Below, one piece after another: positions 49,628 to 58,088 of a stretch of DNA of 64,000 nt; within the stretch, counting starts at the first letter, position 1, and each line of letters begins with the position of its first letter. The DNA lies in contig NZ_JACOPW010000011.1 in the NCBI RefSeq assembly GCF_015461845.1, positions 144,973 to 208,972 of the forward strand, written 5' to 3'. Both the position numbers and the translations under genes were made by a program. The DNA is from Pseudomonas mucoides. GTDB lineage: Bacteria; Pseudomonadota; Gammaproteobacteria; Pseudomonadales; Pseudomonadaceae. A model generated the notes under the pieces. The model was not told the DNA's origin, did not search any database, and saw nothing but the letters and a program-made list of their open reading frames with translations.

Positions 49628-49951
49628 TCACTTGTCTTTGGGGAAGACAGTGCCGAGGTTGCGCCAGTTTTCGTTGGACGCCTGGGCATCCTTGTTCCAG
49701 TCCGGATAGGTGCTCATCATGTCGGGCACCTGGGCCGGCCACCAGCACGGGTCGGAACAGCCATACAAGTCGGCTTCCATCGGCTGGCACAGTGACGACA
49801 CCCCGCCAAACGCATCGATCTCCCAACCCGGGTCGGTGGTCGAGGCGCAGCCCGCCACAGAGCTCATGGCCACCACTTCTTCGATGCGGTTTTCGGCCGC
49901 GGCCTCGTCCAGTTTCAGCGCTTTGTTATTGATTGCCTTGAGATGTTTCAT
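49628..49951 (-). CDS. qhpC: Quinohemoprotein amine dehydrogenase, gamma subunit (CTQ carrier)
   Basis: This 107-residue precursor carries the catalytic cofactor cysteine tryptophylquinone and three extra Cys-to-Asp/Glu thioether crosslinks. Aligning to the mature P. putida numbering as I recall it gives a constant offset of 28. It predicts Cys35-Glu44, Cys55-Asp61 and Cys69-Asp77 crosslinks and CTQ from Cys65 and Trp71. All eight residues are present. The first ~28 residues are the non-Sec leader that the QhpE protease removes after the crosslinks form. I placed the start at 49951 because the leader MKHLKAINNKALKL begins there; the frame is open further upstream inside peaB. Confidence 0.94.
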   Translation of the reverse strand: MKHLKAINNKALKLDEAAAENRIEEVVAMSSVAGCASTTDPGWEIDAFGGVSSLCQPMEADLYGCSDPCWWPAQVPDMMSTYPDWNKDAQASNENWRNLGTVFPKDK

Positions 49952-49952
49952 A

Positions 49953-51383
49953 TCAGTGAGCCTTGCGCGGAGTGATGTAGCTGCTGATAAACGCAGGGTT
50001 ATGGGCCATGATCCGGGTGTAGACCTCGATGCCGAAGTCGACCCAGTCACGCATCAGTTCGCAGTAGTGATAGGTCGGGTGGGTCGGGTCGCCGTACCGG
50101 GCGTAGCTTTCGTGGTAGCAGCCGCCGGAGCACAGGTTGCGGATCTGGCAGTCCTCGCAACCGGTGTTGGTGCGGTCGAGGCGTTGGGACAGGAAGTCGT
50201 TCAACTCCACCTGTTTGACGCCGCTGTGCACGTTGCCGAAGGTCGGCAGTGACGAACCGGTAAAGCGATGACACAGGTTCAGTTCGCCTTTGTGATCCAC
50301 CGCCAGCATCTTCAGGCCCGCGCCGCACGGCAGGGCTTTTTTGTGGCCTTCGTGGATGTCGGTGATCAGCTGGTGCAGATTTGAGAAACCGATGTTGCGG
50401 TGTTCCAGCGCCGCTTCCAGGTAACGCCGACCCAGCCTCTTCATGCTGGCGAAAACTTCGATCAACTCGTCGCTGGACAGGTTGAAGGTGCTGATGTCGC
50501 CAGAGGTCACCGGGGCAAACCCGACTTCGGCAAAACCCAGTTCATTGAACAGGTGATCCCAGATGGTTTCGACGTCGGTGACGCCGGTGGTCAACGTGAC
50601 CCGCGCGCCCACCGGACGGCTGTTGTAGCGCGACAACAGCATCTCCGCCTTGCGCCGTACCACGTCATACGTGCCCTGCCCGCCCACGGTGATACGGTTG
50701 CGGTCGTGCACGGTTTTAGGCCCGTCGATGCTCACCGACAGCCCGAAACGGTGGGCATTGAGGTAGTCCACGGTTTCTTCAGTGAGCAGCGTGGCGTTGG
50801 TGGTCATGACGAACTCGACGAACTTGCCGGCCTCGCGGAAACGCTTCTCGCAATAGTCGACCATGTACTCGATCAGTTTGCGGTTGCTCAACGGCTCGCC
50901 ACCGAAGAACACCACGGTGAAACGCTCTTCATCCGGGGATTCGCGCAGCAGCATTTCCACCGACGCGACCGCCGTTTCGACGTCCATTTTCTTGCCCGCC
51001 GACGGCTTGTCGAGGTCTTCCTTGTAGCAGTAGGTGCAGCTCAAGTTGCAGCCGGTGTTGACGTTGAGCACCACGGTATTGATCGCGGTACGCTCGACCC
51101 GTTTGGTGCCGATGTCCGGGGTCAGTGGCGAGCCGTCGCTGACCAGTTCCAGGGACATCAACTCACGCAAGGTCTCGGTGATTTCCTCGCCATTGAAGCG
51201 TGAGGACAAGCGCTGGATCAGGTCGTCCGACGAACAGCCGGGACCGCGCAAGGTATCGATGATGGTGCCGGTCAGTTCGTCGCTGGCGAACAGCGAACTG
51301 CTGGGGATGTGAAACAGCATGCGGTCGGCATCGACGTGCACTTCGTGCAGGTTCCGTTCGACCAGATTCAAAATAGCGCCCAT
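49953..51383 (-). CDS. peaB: Radical SAM/SPASM maturase of QHNDH (QhpD/PeaB)
   Basis: This is a 476-residue radical-SAM enzyme. The CxxxCxxC cluster motif is CNLSCTYC at about residue 115, followed by FFGGEPL. A C-terminal SPASM region binds auxiliary clusters (CGAGLKMLAVD, GCEDCQIRNLCSGGCYHE). The family member QhpD installs the intrapeptide thioether crosslinks in the gamma subunit before export. The stop codon lies 1 bp before the qhpC start, suggesting coupled translation and stoichiometric contact with its substrate. Confidence 0.94.
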   Translation of the reverse strand: MGAILNLVERNLHEVHVDADRMLFHIPSSSLFASDELTGTIIDTLRGPGCSSDDLIQRLSSRFNGEEITETLRELMSLELVSDGSPLTPDIGTKRVERTAINTVVLNVNTGCNLSCTYCYKEDLDKPSAGKKMDVETAVASVEMLLRESPDEERFTVVFFGGEPLSNRKLIEYMVDYCEKRFREAGKFVEFVMTTNATLLTEETVDYLNAHRFGLSVSIDGPKTVHDRNRITVGGQGTYDVVRRKAEMLLSRYNSRPVGARVTLTTGVTDVETIWDHLFNELGFAEVGFAPVTSGDISTFNLSSDELIEVFASMKRLGRRYLEAALEHRNIGFSNLHQLITDIHEGHKKALPCGAGLKMLAVDHKGELNLCHRFTGSSLPTFGNVHSGVKQVELNDFLSQRLDRTNTGCEDCQIRNLCSGGCYHESYARYGDPTHPTYHYCELMRDWVDFGIEVYTRIMAHNPAFISSYITPRKAH

Positions 51384-51464
51384 TGCAACCTCCTGTGCAA
51401 ACCCCGTTTGACGGGGCCTGCGGTCATTCCGAAAAAGTGTCTGAAGCCGTAGGAATCAGCCAAC

Positions 51465-53045
51465 TCATGGAATGGGTGGATTGTTCCAGCGTTGCACGGT
51501 GACGATCATGTGGCCTTCGCCGGTCAGGGATTTCCCTGCATCGTCGACGGCGGCGATCACCTTGAGGTTGCCGGCATTGTTGGTGGACATCTTGCGTTGC
51601 GGGTTCGGCCCGGCATCGCCCGGTGTGAACACGCCGCTGTCCGCCTGCATGGTGCCGGCGAACTTGACGTCTTCGTCTTCCTTGGCGCGGTCATCGAAGG
51701 CCTCGACCTTCCACTGCGCCGGGAACACGCCGATGCGATACAGCTTGCCGTCAGCGCCTTTGCCCCAGGCTTCGGCGTCGAAGCGGCCCTGGACTTTCGG
51801 CGTCGAACCACCGCCCTCGCCGATCCGCGCCACCGAGAATTCCGGCACCACTTTGACTTCGGCGATGGAGCTGTAGACCGACAGGCTCGGGCCTTTCAGT
51901 GTGCCGACGGTGACTGCACGCACGCCTGGTTGGGCATTGGCGGCGGCCTTGAGCTTGACCTTGATCCGCTCAGGGTTCTGCTCGACGATTTCGACCACTT
52001 CCACGCCTTTGCCGAAATTCGGTTTGCCGGTGAGACCGCTGCCGACCAGCGTCACTTCCGTTTCACTGCCAGTCTTCAGATAACCCGGCTGTACCGCCAG
52101 CAAACGGCTGGAACCCTGCTTGGCGGCGACGAAGTCCAGACCGCGCTCGTCGTGCTCGGCCTCGAACATCCGACCCTGCATCGCATTGCCTTGGGCGGCG
52201 AATACCTGACGCATGGTCACGCCGTCGATGGTCACGTTGCCGCGCCATTCGTAGCCGGTGTAGAGAATCGCGCTGCCGTCGCCATTGAACGGGCTGCCGT
52301 CAGCGTATTGGCCTTTGACGCCAACCTTGAAGGTATCGCTGCCATCGGCCGTGACGCTCATCACGCCGGCCAATTCACCCTTGCCTGGCAAGTGGCCGCT
52401 GAAACTCCAGTCGCCCACCAGGGCATCGCTTTTCGGCGCGGCGCTCTGCCATTTTTTCCAGGCCGGGTTGTCCAGCGGATAACGCTTGGCCAACATCGGC
52501 ACCATGTCTTTGCGGGCAATGTCGAACCAGTCGCGGTCGCGGGCCAGGGCCTGGTATTCGAGGGACGGCCATTGGCCGAGGTGGAAGTTCACCAGGCGTT
52601 CCCATTCCTGGGCCGGACGGCGTTGCAGGGCGACCCGCGCACCGGAGTGGCAGCGGCCACACATCTGGCTGGTCTGGTCGTCGAATTTTTCGACGGTATT
52701 GAGTCGACGCTCCAGCGCATAACGCACGCCATCGGTCTCGCTCGGTGCCAGGCCCTGGGTGTCGGCCAGGTACTTGACGAGGGTGCGGCGGTCGTCATCG
52801 CTGATCTGCAAACCGTGCATGGTTTGCATCCGGGCGATGCTCATCAACCAGCCTTCCGGGGTCTTGCGCTGGTGGCTGATGCGGCTGAGGGTGTTATTGG
52901 CTTCAGGGGTGTGACAGCCCTGACACGTTTCCTTGAGGATGGTCTGGGCGTCGCGGGCTGCCAGGCTGTCGGGCGAATGCAGCGCCACGCAAGCGGCCAC
53001 GGCCAGCAGGCTGGCGCTCAGGCCTGATCGGAGTTTTCTCTTCAT
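51465..53045 (-). CDS. peaA: Quinohemoprotein amine dehydrogenase, alpha subunit (diheme cytochrome c)
   Basis: This 526-residue periplasmic subunit has a Sec signal (SGLSASLLAVAACVALHSPDSLAA). Two c-type heme sites are visible in the N-terminal half: CQGCH (about residue 41) and CGRCH (about 130). Beta-domains follow. It accepts electrons from the CTQ of the gamma subunit. I placed the start at the ATG at 53045, with GAGG 10 nt upstream; a start at 53063 would only add six residues. It is the first gene of the amine dehydrogenase operon, with a candidate sigma-54 promoter about 115-130 bp upstream. Confidence 0.94.
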   Translation of the reverse strand: MKRKLRSGLSASLLAVAACVALHSPDSLAARDAQTILKETCQGCHTPEANNTLSRISHQRKTPEGWLMSIARMQTMHGLQISDDDRRTLVKYLADTQGLAPSETDGVRYALERRLNTVEKFDDQTSQMCGRCHSGARVALQRRPAQEWERLVNFHLGQWPSLEYQALARDRDWFDIARKDMVPMLAKRYPLDNPAWKKWQSAAPKSDALVGDWSFSGHLPGKGELAGVMSVTADGSDTFKVGVKGQYADGSPFNGDGSAILYTGYEWRGNVTIDGVTMRQVFAAQGNAMQGRMFEAEHDERGLDFVAAKQGSSRLLAVQPGYLKTGSETEVTLVGSGLTGKPNFGKGVEVVEIVEQNPERIKVKLKAAANAQPGVRAVTVGTLKGPSLSVYSSIAEVKVVPEFSVARIGEGGGSTPKVQGRFDAEAWGKGADGKLYRIGVFPAQWKVEAFDDRAKEDEDVKFAGTMQADSGVFTPGDAGPNPQRKMSTNNAGNLKVIAAVDDAGKSLTGEGHMIVTVQRWNNPPIP

Positions 53046-53388
53046 CAACGTCGAACCTCGCACGGTGCGTTCTTATTGTTGTGGCTTATCGTTTTTATGG
53101 TTTCTGCCGCCGGCGGCGAACCGCTGACGGAGGCAAGAGAAACGTCTGCGATGAGCAATACACGGAGCGTGCCAGCTTGCCGATGTTGTTTTTTATCAAT
53201 CAGTTGCGTGCAATCAAGGGCCTGGAACAGCCGTTGAAGGAGAGCGCCTGCGTCTAATATCGCGACAGGTGTTGCAGTCTGAGACAAGCATAGATGCCCA
53301 GCGGGAACAGCTCATCGCCCAACGATTGACGGCACGGGTAGGCCGGCGCGAAATAGTTGTTCACCGATTGCCAGCAAGGGGATAAAAA
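53046..53388. other. Leader region of the amine dehydrogenase operon
   Basis: This 343-bp gap separates peaA from a divergent small gene. It holds the candidate sigma-54 promoter of peaA and, at its right end, the AAGGGG ribosome site of the next gene. Short ORFs on either strand have no family resemblance and no ribosome sites worth reporting. Confidence 0.6.
53159..53175 (-). promoter_or_regulatory. Candidate sigma-54 promoter of peaA operon
   Basis: On the minus strand CTGGCACG matches the -24 element (YTGGCACG) exactly. After the correct 4-nt spacer comes GTGTA where TTGCW is expected, so the -12 element is weak. It is supported by the sigma-54 activator encoded at 59796-61700. Confidence 0.45.
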
Positions 53389-53745
53389 ATGGCAAGCATC
53401 ACTGTCTTGGCGGGGGACTTTCTGCAGGGTGATGGAGAGTACAGGGACGGCGTTTTCACCCTCAGGACATCGCTTCATCCATGGCCCGGCCTCACCCTCC
53501 CGATTTCAGCGTTCAAGCGTGTGGAAGTCGCCAACGAGGAGTCGATCAACAACATCAAGGATGCCATCGGGTTCGGCGTGGCGGGCGCCATGCTGCTGGG
53601 ACCCATCGGCGCAATTGCCGGGTTCATGCTGGCCGGCAAGGAAACCGAAGTGACCTTTCTGGCCACGCTCAAGGATGACCGGACGCTACTAGCGGCCGTG
53701 GATAGCAGCACGTTCGAGGAGATTTCTAACATAATCCCCTCATGA
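53389..53745 (+). CDS. Hypothetical protein, 118 residues, glycine-rich hydrophobic segment
   Basis: I do not recognise this protein. A good ribosome site (AAGGGG) precedes the ATG. The first half looks like a small beta-rich domain (ITVLAGDFLQGDGEYRDG). Residues about 59-82 form one glycine-rich hydrophobic segment (GFGVAGAMLLGPIGAIAGFM), and the tail is soluble. It sits between the divergent amine dehydrogenase operon and the convergent DUF1652 gene, with a hairpin after its stop. Confidence 0.65.
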   Translation: MASITVLAGDFLQGDGEYRDGVFTLRTSLHPWPGLTLPISAFKRVEVANEESINNIKDAIGFGVAGAMLLGPIGAIAGFMLAGKETEVTFLATLKDDRTLLAAVDSSTFEEISNIIPS

Positions 53746-53759
53746 ACACCTCAACACAG

Positions 53760-53784
53760 GCCGCACCACACGCGGTGGTGCGGC
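53760..53784. terminator. Hairpin between convergent small genes
   Basis: GCCGCACCAC and GTGGTGCGGC form a perfect 10-bp stem with a 5-nt loop, 15 bp after the hypothetical gene stop. There is no T run, so terminator function in either direction is probable rather than certain. Confidence 0.5.
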
Positions 53785-53794
53785 TGACGCCGGT

Positions 53795-54049
53795 TCAGCT
53801 CAAGAACGTTGGGTGGACGTCTTTGTGTGCGTTGATCTGTTGCTGCATCTGCCCCACCAGCGTCGCAATCGCGTGGGCGGTGTCCAGCTCCCAGACGGGA
53901 ACGTGACTCACCACCAGGTCCACTTTGCCGGTCATGCAATTGCAGACCCGGATCGTCAACGACTGATCCGGTGCCATGCTGCAGGTGCATACCGAAGGTA
54001 GAAAACTCCGTTCAATGATGCTTTGAATCTCCAGGGTTGAAAGGTTCAT
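53795..54049 (-). CDS. DUF1652 small protein
   Basis: This 84-residue protein belongs to a small family common in Pseudomonas. It opens with LSTLEIQSIIERSFLPSVCTCSM, which fits the DUF1652 pattern of an N-terminal helix and a Cys-containing strand. The function of the family is unknown to me. The ATG at 54049 is preceded by a G-rich tract (GGGGGG) at about 6 nt. The reading frame extends upstream to 54142, but without a ribosome site. Confidence 0.78.
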   Translation of the reverse strand: MNLSTLEIQSIIERSFLPSVCTCSMAPDQSLTIRVCNCMTGKVDLVVSHVPVWELDTAHAIATLVGQMQQQINAHKDVHPTFLS

Positions 54050-54254
54050 CACAACCCCCCTTGTGCGAGATGTATGGCCGGGGAAATGTTCCGTCATTTC
54101 ACCCACCGAGCCTGAAAATTCTAGACCCCAACACGGGGGCACTCAAGGTCGCAACCCGGTTGCTCGTCGTCTCAGCGGGTGTCGCAATTTGCGAAAAAAT
54201 CGCTACCGCCCGCTATGCCGACGGGAGAAGAAATGCCGATGGCAACGCAATTTT

Positions 54255-54388
54255 TGTAGCCGCTGGCGAAGCCTGCATTCGGCTGCGCTAGCAGTCGTAA
54301 TTCCTGAGTTTGCGGTCTGCCTGAAGCACCGTATCGTCTGATTTCACGACTGCTGCGCAGCCGAACGCAGGCTTCGCCAGCTGCTACA
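54255..54388. repeat. Inverted repeat pair of a second REP family
   Basis: Left arm TGTAGCCGCTGGCGAAGCCT with GCATTCGGCTGCGCTAGCAG and the reverse-facing right arm (CTGCTGCGCAGCCGAACGCA with GGCTTCGCCAGCTGCTACA) pair over about 45 bp with few mismatches. The core GGCGAAGCCTGCGTTCGGCT differs from the other REPs in this window. Confidence 0.85.
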
Positions 54389-54454
54389 TGGCATAACCTT
54401 CACCACCCTCCATTGGCGTCCGGCTGATCAACGTTGGCCTGACCTCCCGGCGAC

Positions 54455-54471
54455 TTGGCACAGCCATTGCG
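54455..54471 (+). promoter_or_regulatory. Sigma-54 promoter of the aldehyde dehydrogenase gene
   Basis: TTGGCACAGCCATTGCG matches YTGGCAC-N5-TTGC with correct spacing. Only the base after TGGCAC and the final W deviate. It lies 37 nt before the start codon at 54508. Confidence 0.8.
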
Positions 54472-54507
54472 AAAGCCCTGTTCTCACGAACAATAAGAGG
54501 CTTCGCC

Positions 54508-55998
54508 ATGACGCTCCCTAATGTGCTTCCCGCCACCTCCGCATTTATCCAGCGTGCCCCGCGCATGTTGATCGGCGGGGAATGGGTCGAGGCCGCCGAT
54601 GGCCAGACCATGCCCCTGCACAACCCGGCCACCGGTGAAGTGTTGTGCGTGGTGCCACGGGCCACGCCGGAGGATGTCGACCGCGCGGTGTTGGCCGCGC
54701 GTCAGGCTTTCGATGATTCGGCCTGGACCCGCACCCGCCCACGCGAACGGCAGAATCTGTTGTGGAAACTCGCCGACCTGATGCAGCGCGATGCCGAGCT
54801 GCTGGCGCAACTGGAATGCCTGAACAACGGTAAAAGCGCGGCGGTCGCCCAAGTGATGGACGTGCAACTGGCCATCGATTTCCTGCGCTACATGGCCGGT
54901 TGGGCGACCAAGATTGAAGGTTCCAGCGTTGAGGTGTCGTTGCCGCTGATGCCCAACGATCAATTCCACAGTTTTATCCGTCGCGAAGCGGTGGGCGTGG
55001 TCGGCGCCATCGTCGCCTGGAACTTCCCGCTGCTACTGGCCTGCTGGAAGCTCGGCCCGGCCCTCGCCACCGGTTGCACGGTGGTGCTCAAACCCGCCGA
55101 TGAAACCCCGCTGACCGCGCTGAAACTCGCTGAGCTGGTCCTCGAAGCCGGTTACCCCGAAGGCGTGTTCAACGTGGTCACCGGCACCGGCATCACCGCC
55201 GGTTCCGCGCTGACGCACAACCCGCTGGTGGACAAGCTGACCTTCACCGGCTCGACTGCCGTGGGCAAGCAGATAGGCAAGATCGCCATGGACTCCATGA
55301 CCCGCGTGACCCTGGAGCTGGGCGGAAAATCACCGACCATCGTCATGGGCGACGCCGACCTGCCGAGCGCCGCCGCGGGTGCCGCCAGCGCGATCTTCTT
55401 CAACCAGGGCCAGGTCTGCTGCGCAGGTTCGCGCCTGTACGTGCAACGCAAGCATTTCGACAATGTGGTGGCGGACATCGCCGGTATTGCTAATGCCATG
55501 AAGCTCGGCAACGGCCTGGACCCAAGCGTCGAGATGGGTCCGTTGATTTCGGCGCGCCAGCAGGAACGGGTTTATGGGTACATCGAAAAGGGCCGGGAAA
55601 GTGGCGCGACCATCGCCTGCGGTGGCGAGCAATTCGGACCGGGGTTTTTCGTCAAGCCGACGGTGATTGTCGACGTCGATCAGAAGCATTCGCTGGTGCA
55701 GGAAGAGATATTTGGTCCGGTGCTGGTGGCGATTCCGTTCGACGACGAAGCCGATGCGTTGCGCATGGCCAATGACAGTCCTTATGGGCTCGGGGCGAGT
55801 ATCTGGTCGAATGATCTGGCGGCGGTGCACCGGATGATTCCGCGGATCAAATCGGGGTCGGTGTGGGTCAACTGCCACAGCGCCCTGGACCCGGCGTTGC
55901 CGTTTGGTGGGTACAAGATGTCGGGGGTCGGGCGGGAGATGGGGTATGCGGCGATTGAGCATTACACCGAGTTGAAGTCGGTGTTGATCAAGCTCTGA
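54508..55998 (+). CDS. peaE: Aldehyde dehydrogenase, phenylacetaldehyde dehydrogenase-like
   Basis: This 496-residue NAD-dependent aldehyde dehydrogenase has the catalytic Glu in LELGGKSP (about residue 272), the catalytic Cys in FNQGQVCCAGSR (about 306) and the cofactor-fold motif GSTAVGK. Its closest feel is to phenylacetaldehyde dehydrogenases of the FeaB/PadA/PeaE group. By context it should oxidise the aldehyde produced by the amine dehydrogenase. Substrate range cannot be fixed from sequence. It has its own sigma-54 promoter, and the start at 54508 is fixed by the conserved N-terminus. The symbol is assigned by context with the pea genes. Confidence 0.83.
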   Translation: MTLPNVLPATSAFIQRAPRMLIGGEWVEAADGQTMPLHNPATGEVLCVVPRATPEDVDRAVLAARQAFDDSAWTRTRPRERQNLLWKLADLMQRDAELLAQLECLNNGKSAAVAQVMDVQLAIDFLRYMAGWATKIEGSSVEVSLPLMPNDQFHSFIRREAVGVVGAIVAWNFPLLLACWKLGPALATGCTVVLKPADETPLTALKLAELVLEAGYPEGVFNVVTGTGITAGSALTHNPLVDKLTFTGSTAVGKQIGKIAMDSMTRVTLELGGKSPTIVMGDADLPSAAAGAASAIFFNQGQVCCAGSRLYVQRKHFDNVVADIAGIANAMKLGNGLDPSVEMGPLISARQQERVYGYIEKGRESGATIACGGEQFGPGFFVKPTVIVDVDQKHSLVQEEIFGPVLVAIPFDDEADALRMANDSPYGLGASIWSNDLAAVHRMIPRIKSGSVWVNCHSALDPALPFGGYKMSGVGREMGYAAIEHYTELKSVLIKL

Positions 55999-56018
55999 TT
56001 TGCGGCGTTTTTTAGGCC

Positions 56019-56102
56019 GCCATCGCGGGCAAGCCCGGCTCCTACATTGGTTCTGTGTTGATCACAAATCCTCTGTAAGAGCCGGGCTTGACCGCGATGG
56101 CG
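56019..56102. repeat. Inverted REP pair after the aldehyde dehydrogenase gene
   Basis: CCATCGCGGGCAAGCCCGGC with TCCTACA faces GTAAGAGCCGGGCTTGACCG with CGATGG, between convergent genes. The right arm has a C-to-A change relative to the usual core (CTTGACC for CTTGCCC). Confidence 0.85.
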
Positions 56103-56115
56103 TCCGAGAGGGCCC

Positions 56116-57414
56116 CTACAAATCCCGGGGTTTGAAGCCTTGAGCCAACAACCACCCCCGAACCACCCGCCCCTGCTCCACCGTCAACCCCGCCAACACC
56201 TGTTCCGCCGGCTCAGTACGCAACCGCCGCACCAACGGCGCCACTTCAACCCCTTGCACATGCCAGATCCCCAACGGCTGATCCGCCGTGATCACCACCT
56301 CGGCTTCATCGACAAACCCCTCATTCAACACCGGCGCCCGCTCAATCCTCAACGCGGCAAAATCTGCCTCGGCATGGGCCACCTGAGCATCCGGCCACTG
56401 CCGCCGCGCCTGCCAGAATGGTTGGTCCCGCCATCGCTGTTCATGGGCGTAAAAGTCACGACCGATCCGCGCAAAGCGCAAAAACAGCTGTTCCACCCGC
56501 TGCCGATGAAAACGCTGTGCCAAGGCCGTTCGCTCGGGTTTTCGCAACAGCGTGTTGATCACCGTTGGCGCCTGCAGCGCTGAGGACAGCGATTGAAAAA
56601 TCCCGTTGCCCGACAGCGGGTCAACCGCCATCGCTGCATCCCCAACCCGAATCCAGTTCGGACCGCACACCTGCGGACTGAGGATCGCGGTGCTGCTGCG
56701 GGCATGCAACTGCAGGTCGATTTCCGGCGAGGCACCGAAAAAAGCCTGAGCCAGCGCCGAGCCCTGGCGCCGCTGCCGACAATAGTCGAGCAACTGCGCC
56801 TTGCCCGGCAGGTTGGCGCTGGCCACGTCCACCGTCCACTGCCAATAGCACTGACCATCAGCCCGCCGCGCCATCCACGCCCAGCCATCCTCCAGGCTTT
56901 CCACTGCGCTGGCGGTGCTGCCCGGCGTGGCCTGCCAGCGATTGAGCAGGCTGACCGTCTCCGGCCCTCTCAGGCCTTTACCAAGCGCAGGTGCCTGACG
57001 CCCTCGGGCGTCCACCAGAAAGTCCGCGACCAGCGCTTCACGCCCTTCGATCTCGATTCGATGCGCCGTAGCGTCGGTCTGAACCGTCAGCACCCGACCT
57101 TCGATCACCTCGACTCCTGCCAGGCGCAGGTCTTCGCGCAAGCCTCGGTCGAAGACGGGACGGTCCAACAGGAATTCAATGTTCTGCGCATGCTGCTGAC
57201 CGTTCCACGACACCTGCCGCTGGGAAGGCAACGCCGCTTCCGCCAGCGCCTGATGCAGGCCCGCGCCGCGCAGTGCGTCCAGCACTCGCACCGAAACACC
57301 TTCCAGCGCGGCAAACCGGCGCCACTCGCTGACCAGCGTCACGGGATAACCGAGCCGCCGTAACCCCAGGGCCACCGCCGCCCCTGCTGGCCCGGCGCCG
57401 AGTATCACGATCAT
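56116..57414 (-). CDS. qhpG: FAD-dependent monooxygenase of QHNDH maturation (QhpG type)
   Basis: This is a 432-residue flavoprotein. The N-terminus has the Rossmann GxGxxG (VILGAGPAGAAVALGLRRLG), and a second FAD contact lies at WIRVGDAAMAVDPLSGNGIF (about 270). The family resembles tryptophan halogenases/PHBH-type hydroxylases. QhpG hydroxylates the gamma-subunit tryptophan on the way to the CTQ quinone. The ATG overlaps the qhpE stop by 4 bp. It is the last gene of the regulator-exporter-protease-monooxygenase operon, separated from the aldehyde dehydrogenase gene by a REP pair. Confidence 0.88.
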   Translation of the reverse strand: MIVILGAGPAGAAVALGLRRLGYPVTLVSEWRRFAALEGVSVRVLDALRGAGLHQALAEAALPSQRQVSWNGQQHAQNIEFLLDRPVFDRGLREDLRLAGVEVIEGRVLTVQTDATAHRIEIEGREALVADFLVDARGRQAPALGKGLRGPETVSLLNRWQATPGSTASAVESLEDGWAWMARRADGQCYWQWTVDVASANLPGKAQLLDYCRQRRQGSALAQAFFGASPEIDLQLHARSSTAILSPQVCGPNWIRVGDAAMAVDPLSGNGIFQSLSSALQAPTVINTLLRKPERTALAQRFHRQRVEQLFLRFARIGRDFYAHEQRWRDQPFWQARRQWPDAQVAHAEADFAALRIERAPVLNEGFVDEAEVVITADQPLGIWHVQGVEVAPLVRRLRTEPAEQVLAGLTVEQGRVVRGWLLAQGFKPRDL

Positions 57415-58088
57415 GGGCCGAAGCGCCGTTCAGGGCCGCGATAACGCGCATGCTCGCGCAGCCATTCGACCACTTGCTGGTTGCTCGCCTCAGGATGTTC
57501 GACCAGAAAAGCGCCGATGTGCCCGCTCAACGCCGCACACCCCAGACTGGCGCCGGATTGTCCTGGATAGGTCCCATGCACACACGCGGCGAAATCCGCT
57601 TGCGCGCTGTTGAGCCACGACCATTGCTGTTCGGTGCAACGGGCGTCGCCGGTAACGCGCAGCACCTGCGGATAATTGGCCGGGAACACGCCCTCGCCTT
57701 GCGCGGGACTAGAGGCGCAGAGTAGAACCCCGCGTGCCACCGCCGCTGCGCAGGCTTCGCGCAACAGGCTGCGATCCTGTCGCAAGCCGAGGCTCAAATT
57801 GATCAGCCGAACGTCCTGCGCCACCAGCCAGTCAATAGCGCTGGCGATCTGCAAGGCGCTAGTGACGCCGCGCTGATCAAACACCTGCCCCACGCAAAAC
57901 ACCGCTGAAGGTGCCCGCCTGCCGATGGCTTCAATCACTGCGCTGCCATGGCCCAGCGGATCGTCGCGCAAGTCGCTTTCGGCCAGTCCATCGTCCAGCA
58001 ACGAGAAGCGCCGACCCGCGACGACTTGCACCCGTTGCGCCGCCGAATGCCCACTGTCGACCACACCGATGCGCAGTTCAGGCTTCAT
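57411..58088 (-). CDS. qhpE: Subtilisin-like leader protease of QHNDH (QhpE type)
   Basis: This is a 225-residue compact S8-family serine protease with no signal peptide. Catalytic residues are visible as Asp in IGVVDSG, His in DPLGHGSAV and Ser in GQSGASLGCAALSG. At about 225 residues it is shorter than secreted subtilisins, as expected for the cytoplasmic processing enzyme that removes the gamma-subunit leader. I placed the start at the ATG at 58088. Eleven bases overlap the upstream ABC gene, and the stop overlaps qhpG by 4 bp. Confidence 0.88.
   Translation of the reverse strand: MKPELRIGVVDSGHSAAQRVQVVAGRRFSLLDDGLAESDLRDDPLGHGSAVIEAIGRRAPSAVFCVGQVFDQRGVTSALQIASAIDWLVAQDVRLINLSLGLRQDRSLLREACAAAVARGVLLCASSPAQGEGVFPANYPQVLRVTGDARCTEQQWSWLNSAQADFAACVHGTYPGQSGASLGCAALSGHIGAFLVEHPEASNQQVVEWLREHARYRGPERRFGP

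Larger units (their letters stand above)
54050..54507. other. Intergenic region before the aldehyde dehydrogenase gene
   Basis: This 458-bp gap contains the second-family REP inverted pair (54255-54388) and, near its right end, the sigma-54 promoter. Short ORFs on both strands run through the repeats and are not credible genes. The stretch 54110-54250 shows nothing I can identify. Confidence 0.6.

Noticed and set aside
53045..53287. 80-codon minus-strand frame upstream of peaA
   Set aside because: It overlaps the candidate sigma-54 promoter, has no ribosome site and resembles no family.
54037..54341. Short plus-strand frames before the aldehyde dehydrogenase gene
   Set aside because: They run through the inverted repeat and lack ribosome sites.
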